From Bdellovibrio sp. (lineage in GTDB: Bacteria; Bdellovibrionota; Bdellovibrionia; Bdellovibrionales; Bdellovibrionaceae), in contig JAHRXB010000179.1 of the NCBI GenBank assembly GCA_019104905.1, positions 1-9,179 of the forward strand: a stretch of DNA of 9,179 bases, read 5' to 3'. Positions within the stretch are counted from its first letter, which is position 1. Every line of letters begins with the position of its first letter. The notes beneath the pieces were generated by a model. The model saw nothing but the letters and a program-made list of their open reading frames with translations, did no database searches and was not told where the DNA came from. Both the position numbers and the translations under genes were made by a program. This document shows, piece by piece, positions 6,155 to 9,179 of this stretch.

Positions 6155-6818
6155 TTTTCCGAACCTCGCTTCTAAAGATATTAAACAGTATATGAGTTGA
6201 TACTAAAAGCAGATAAGTGTCCAGTGCTGACAAAGAAAGACTTTGCAGCGGCGTTTTCCAAATCAGTCGATAGGAATCAAAAAGGGCCGTTAGAACCAGT
6301 GGCACAAAAAGGTGAAAAAATATCATCACTCCAAGGACCTTTCCCCAGTGATGGCGAACGATCTGGGCGGATCGCTGAAGGGCATCCTCTTGTCCCTCGT
6401 CATAACGAGGGGAGGTCGTGACGACAAAGGGAACCAGAGAGTACTCCAGATATTTCCAGAGGCCCGGCAGGATCAAGAGAAGAGACCAAAGAAGGGTTTT
6501 TCCCCAGGAGCGGAGAGTTTCGATGTAAATTTGATTTAGATTTTTCTTCAAAAACTCTTCGAGGGATTTTGTCCAGCCAATCTGGGCATTGAAGGCATAA
6601 AGGGCAATGCTCATCAGAAGGACCGGAAAGAGAATGCTGCTTATGATCGAGAGAAATCCCCATAAATAGACCTGTTGCTGAGCTCCTTGAGGGTCTCTAA
6701 GGGCATTTTCGATATGAAGATTCAGGTACTGGTCGATGTTGGTAGACAAAACAACCAGGGCGAAGAGCGGAAGGAAGACTTTTTTAAAAACCTGAAGGTT
6801 TTCTGCAAAAAAATTCAC
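6138..6818 (-). CDS. Polytopic inner-membrane protein of unknown function
   Basis: This 226-residue protein has about five hydrophobic segments: 11-28, 51-76, 106-133, 158-180 and 196-215. No enzyme motif is visible. A segment after the third helix, ILPGLWKYLEYSLVPFVV (116-133), then a polar stretch with EDALQRSAQIVRHHWGKVLG (144-163, read in two parts), recalls DUF975/YciC-like membrane proteins, where a proline-glycine helix is followed by an A-L-x-x-S amphipathic segment. This is a faint resemblance, not an assignment. The start is GTG at 6818; an in-frame TAA immediately precedes it, and no Shine-Dalgarno sequence is present. It is the first gene of the operon with the IMPDH/GMPR enzyme and murI; its last 17 bases overlap the next gene, so their translation may be linked. 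Confidence 0.75.
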   Translation of the reverse strand: MNFFAENLQVFKKVFLPLFALVVLSTNIDQYLNLHIENALRDPQGAQQQVYLWGFLSIISSILFPVLLMSIALYAFNAQIGWTKSLEEFLKKNLNQIYIETLRSWGKTLLWSLLLILPGLWKYLEYSLVPFVVTTSPRYDEGQEDALQRSAQIVRHHWGKVLGVMIFFHLFVPLVLTALFDSYRLIWKTPLQSLSLSALDTYLLLVSTHILFNIFRSEVRKNDAHV

Positions 6819-6825
6819 TTAAGTA

Positions 6826-6854
6826 TTTAGATCGTGAAACCGGGGGGGAGTCAA
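6826..6854 (-). promoter_or_regulatory. Candidate promoter of the membrane protein-IMPDH/GMPR-murI operon
   Basis: On the minus strand TTGACT (complement of 6849-6854) matches five of six -35 bases. After an exact 17-base spacer comes TCTAAA (complement of 6826-6831), a four-of-six -10 match. Seven bases later is the GTG start at 6818, so the mRNA would begin at the start codon. The spacer opens with seven C's (7 G's at 6842-6848 on the plus strand). Confidence 0.45.
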
Positions 6855-6911
6855 GCGGACTCTTGCCAAGAAACAGATCTCTTTAATCCCTGATTGGCAG
6901 CATAATTTTAT

Positions 6912-6918
6912 AAGGAGG
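6912..6918 (+). promoter_or_regulatory. Strong Shine-Dalgarno sequence of the NmrA-like gene
   Basis: AAGGAGG lies six bases before the ATG at 6925, an ideal match and spacing that fixes this start. It contrasts with the two neighbouring-type starts at 278 and 6818, which have none. No convincing -35/-10 pair is visible upstream; CATAAT (6901-6906) is a possible -10 alone. Confidence 0.8.
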
Positions 6919-6924
6919 CTTGTT

Positions 6925-7809
6925 ATGGGGCTTCGAATAATGGTTACGGGAGCTACTGGCACCATGGGCCAAGAAGTGGTGAATAGGCTTCGTCAGGCAG
7001 GGGCGGATTTTATAGCTGTTTCGCGCTCCTTGGAACGACTTCCCCAAGGGGTGCCAGGGCTGTCATTGAACTATGACAACTTCACTTTGCTGAAGCAGGC
7101 TTTTCGGGGCGTGGATGTCCTGTTCTTTCTTCAACCACTGTCAGGTGAAATGTTGCCACAGGCTGAAAATATCGCTAAAGCGGCCCGTGCGGCGGGGGTG
7201 CAGTTTATTTTGCGTGTCTCAGGCTTGGGGGCTTCGGCAAATTCTCCTTATCTGTTTCAAAAGGTCCAAGGGGAGGTCGATGAGATACTTAAAGACGGCG
7301 GTGTTCGCGTCTGTATTCTTCGCCCCAATATTTTTATGCAGAGTTTTATTTCTCCTTTTGGAGACTCTTTGCGACAAGGAGTTCTTTATCTGCCTCAAGG
7401 AGAGGGGCGAACTTCCTTTTTAGATGCTCGGGATGCCGCCGAGGTGGCTGAAAAAATTCTTTTAGATCCGTGGCGCTATGATCGCCAAAGCTTTGATTTG
7501 ACGGGAGAGCGGGCTCTTTCCAATGCGGAGGCCCTGTCTTTAATTTCGCACCAGGTGCAAAGACGGGTGGTTTATGTGCCGGTCACTGAAGAGATGGCTT
7601 TGCGAAATTTAGAAAAAGCCGGTGCGGATCGTTGGTCAACAGATCTGATCATGAGTATGCATAGGGCGACCCGAGAGGGGCAGACGTCGTTGGTATCAGA
7701 ATCCGTAAAAGAAATTACGGGGCATGGTCCTCGTCGCTTTGAGGACTTCTGCCGGGAAAAAAGAGGGGAGTGGATTCTTCGTCCCCCTCCAGAAATTTCA
7801 ATGTTTTAG
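6925..7809 (+). CDS. NmrA-like NAD(P)-binding protein (atypical SDR)
   Basis: This 294-residue cytoplasmic protein has an N-terminal Rossmann fold with the dinucleotide loop VTGATGTMGQEV (7-18), a basic S-R-S at 33-35 after the second strand that favours NADP(H), and the atypical-SDR sequence of strands VLFFLQPL (65-72), ILRVSGLGAS (95-104) and VCILRPNIFMQSF (129-141). FLDARDAAEVAEKIL (165-179) and a C-terminal ITGHGPRRFEDFCRE (264-278) are typical of the NmrA/QorB/AzoB-like group. No classical SDR Y-x-x-x-K pair is evident. Members are quinone or azo reductases or redox-sensing regulators, so the substrate cannot be named. It stands alone: divergent from the membrane-protein operon (106-base gap) and convergent with the ABC-F gene (7-base gap). 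Length fits the family. Confidence 0.82.
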   Translation: MGLRIMVTGATGTMGQEVVNRLRQAGADFIAVSRSLERLPQGVPGLSLNYDNFTLLKQAFRGVDVLFFLQPLSGEMLPQAENIAKAARAAGVQFILRVSGLGASANSPYLFQKVQGEVDEILKDGGVRVCILRPNIFMQSFISPFGDSLRQGVLYLPQGEGRTSFLDARDAAEVAEKILLDPWRYDRQSFDLTGERALSNAEALSLISHQVQRRVVYVPVTEEMALRNLEKAGADRWSTDLIMSMHRATREGQTSLVSESVKEITGHGPRRFEDFCREKRGEWILRPPPEISMF

Positions 7810-7816
7810 GTGCTTT

Positions 7817-9179
7817 CTATTTCTTTTTGGATTCGAGATACTCTTCATAGGTGATGTGGTTATCGTAAACCACACCGCCATCAATCTCGATAATACGATT
7901 GGCGACAGTTTGGATCAATTCGTGGTCGTGAGAGGTGAAGATCACGGTGCCCTTAAAGCGCTGGAGGCCCTCGTTGACTGCAGTGATGCTTTCCAGATCC
8001 AAGTGATTGGTCGGCCCATCCAGGATTAGGATATTAGCCCCAGACAGCATCATTTTTGAGAACATGCAGCGAACTTTTTCTCCGCCGGAAAGAACTTTGG
8101 GTTCCTTTAAGGCGTCTGTACCGCTAAAAAGCATTTTTCCTAAAAAGCCCCGCAAGAAAGTTTCATCCTTGTCTTCCGAGTATTGTCTGAGCCAGTCGAC
8201 CAAAGAGGTCTCATCACCCTGAAAATACTTTGAGTTGTCAGTCGGAAAATAGTTGCGTGACGTGGTGATTCCCCAGGTGAAAGTGCCGGAGTCCGCCGGA
8301 ATTTCTTCAGCGAGAATTTCCATGAGTAAAGTTTTGGCCAAATCGTTTCTCCCGACAAGAGCGACTTTGTCGCCCTTTTTGAGGGTGAAGCTGACGTTGC
8401 GAAGAAGAGCTTCCCCTTCCAGGGACTTATTCAGGCGATCCACCACGAGGATGTCATTGCCCAGATCGCGTTTGATATCAAAGCCGATAAAAGGTTGCTT
8501 GCGTGAAGACGCAGGAAGCTCATTGAACTCAAGCTTCTCAAGTTGCTTTTGTCGCGATGAAGCTTGGCGTGATTTAGAGGCGTTCGCACTGAATCTTTGG
8601 ATAAAGGCTTTGAGCTCTTCGGCTTTATCAGAACTTTTCTTATTTTGATCGGAAAGAAGTTTTTGATTGAGTTCGCTGGCCTGTCTCCAGAAGTCGTAGT
8701 TTCCAGAATAGGTGGTGACCTTACCAAAATCGATATCGGCAATGTGAGTGCAGACCTTGTTCAAAAAATGACGATCATGGGAAATCACGATGACGGTATT
8801 CTGAAAGTTGAATAAAAACTCTTCCAGCCATTGAATGGCGTAGATATCTAAGTGATTCGTGGGCTCGTCGAGAAGAAGAATGTCGGGTTGTCCGAACAGG
8901 GCTTGGGCTAAAAGGACTTTGACCTTTTCCCCACCGTTGAGTTCCTTCATCAGTTTTGAGTGAAATTCGTCGGTAATACCTAAACCCGCCAGCATAACTC
9001 CGGCTTCAGATTCAGCCTCCCAGCCGTTCAGCTCGGCAAACTCGGTTTCAAGTTCAGAAGCCCGTACGCCGTCCTCTTCTGAAAAATGAGGATTGGCGTA
9101 AAGCTGATCCTTTTCTTCCATGATTTTATAAAGACGCTCATTTCCCATCAGAACAGTCTTGAGGACCGGGTGTTCGTCG
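7817..9179 (-). CDS. ABC-F family ATPase, YkpA/YbiT type (N-terminus outside window)
   Basis: These are soluble twin-ATPase proteins that bind the ribosome E site; this subgroup is poorly characterised. The frame runs to the window edge, giving 453 residues (numbered from the first visible); about 75 N-terminal residues with the first Walker A are missing. Domain 1 shows signature LNGGE (80-84), Walker B ILLLDEP (100-106, E105) and switch H134. The linker (about 165-225) is charged, with SANASKSRQASSRQ (197-210), the tRNA-contacting region of the family. Domain 2 has an altered Walker A, GRNDLAKT (276-283), signature LSGGE (363-367), Walker B ILILDG with glycine G388 where the catalytic glutamate is expected, and H417. 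The altered Walker A is, as I recall, usual for YkpA-like proteins. The gene is convergent with the NmrA-like gene. Confidence 0.93.
   Translation of the reverse strand, partial: DEHPVLKTVLMGNERLYKIMEEKDQLYANPHFSEEDGVRASELETEFAELNGWEAESEAGVMLAGLGITDEFHSKLMKELNGGEKVKVLLAQALFGQPDILLLDEPTNHLDIYAIQWLEEFLFNFQNTVIVISHDRHFLNKVCTHIADIDFGKVTTYSGNYDFWRQASELNQKLLSDQNKKSSDKAEELKAFIQRFSANASKSRQASSRQKQLEKLEFNELPASSRKQPFIGFDIKRDLGNDILVVDRLNKSLEGEALLRNVSFTLKKGDKVALVGRNDLAKTLLMEILAEEIPADSGTFTWGITTSRNYFPTDNSKYFQGDETSLVDWLRQYSEDKDETFLRGFLGKMLFSGTDALKEPKVLSGGEKVRCMFSKMMLSGANILILDGPTNHLDLESITAVNEGLQRFKGTVIFTSHDHELIQTVANRIIEIDGGVVYDNHITYEEYLESKKK

Noticed and set aside
6864..6899. Inverted repeat TGCCAA / TTGGCA as a possible operator upstream of the NmrA-like gene
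   Set aside because: Only six bases per arm with 24 bases between and no extension on either side; easily chance.
7763..7789. GAGGGG / CCCCTC hairpin near the end of the NmrA-like gene as a terminator
   Set aside because: The nearest T-run is more than ten bases beyond the stem, and the stem is short, so it does not fit an intrinsic terminator.
8253..8648. 131-codon plus-strand frame within the ABC-F gene
   Set aside because: Serine/arginine-rich shadow of a well-supported ABC-F coding region.
1..9179. tRNA, rRNA, CRISPR array, insertion sequence, prophage or defence genes
   Set aside because: No repeat array, transposase, integrase or RNA-gene pattern was seen on either strand; all long frames are explained by housekeeping-type genes.

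Overview
The window is ordinary chromosomal DNA from a Gram-negative bacterium: medium GC, dense gene packing, no mobile elements, RNA genes or CRISPR. An MCE-type protein end and a LolC/E-type permease (outer-membrane lipid or lipoprotein traffic), DapD and a murein-peptide amidase all fit a diderm with meso-DAP murein. The protein flavour, including a YkpA/YbiT-type ABC-F protein and a CBS-less IMPDH/GMP reductase, suggests a Bdellovibrionota-like organism. That assignment is inference from memory, not proof.

Layout, left to right. (1) 3-1528, plus strand: the C-terminal end of a probable MCE/MlaD-like protein, then a complete LolC/LolE-type ABC permease with a good candidate promoter placed so that the mRNA could be leaderless. 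(2) 1529-3024, minus strand: an MpaA-like M14 amidase followed by dapD. The permease and dapD stop codons abut tail to tail with no gap. (3) 3069-4244, plus strand: lysA-type diaminopimelate decarboxylase, divergent from the amidase across only 44 bases. (4) 4275-4298: a perfect hairpin with A- and T-tracts, a likely two-way terminator. (5) 4296-6818, minus strand: a tightly packed operon of a polytopic membrane protein, a CBS-less IMPDH/GMP-reductase family enzyme and murI. (6) 6925-7809, plus strand: an NmrA-like NAD(P)-binding protein. (7) 7817-9179, minus strand: an ABC-F ATPase cut by the window edge.

Functionally the centre is a cell-wall/lysine neighbourhood. DapD acts in the succinyl branch of DAP synthesis. 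The MpaA-like amidase would free meso-DAP from murein tripeptide. LysA turns meso-DAP into lysine. MurI supplies the D-glutamate of murein. In a predator or scavenger, amidase plus LysA would be a direct route from murein to lysine.

No stretch over 300 bases lacks a gene; the longest gaps are 192-277 and 6819-6924. I found no clearly new multi-gene system. The points most worth a second look are the amidase-DapD-LysA arrangement, the mixed GMPR/IMPDH signature, the ABC-F protein lacking the second catalytic glutamate, two probable leaderless starts, and a short C-tract inside one promoter spacer.
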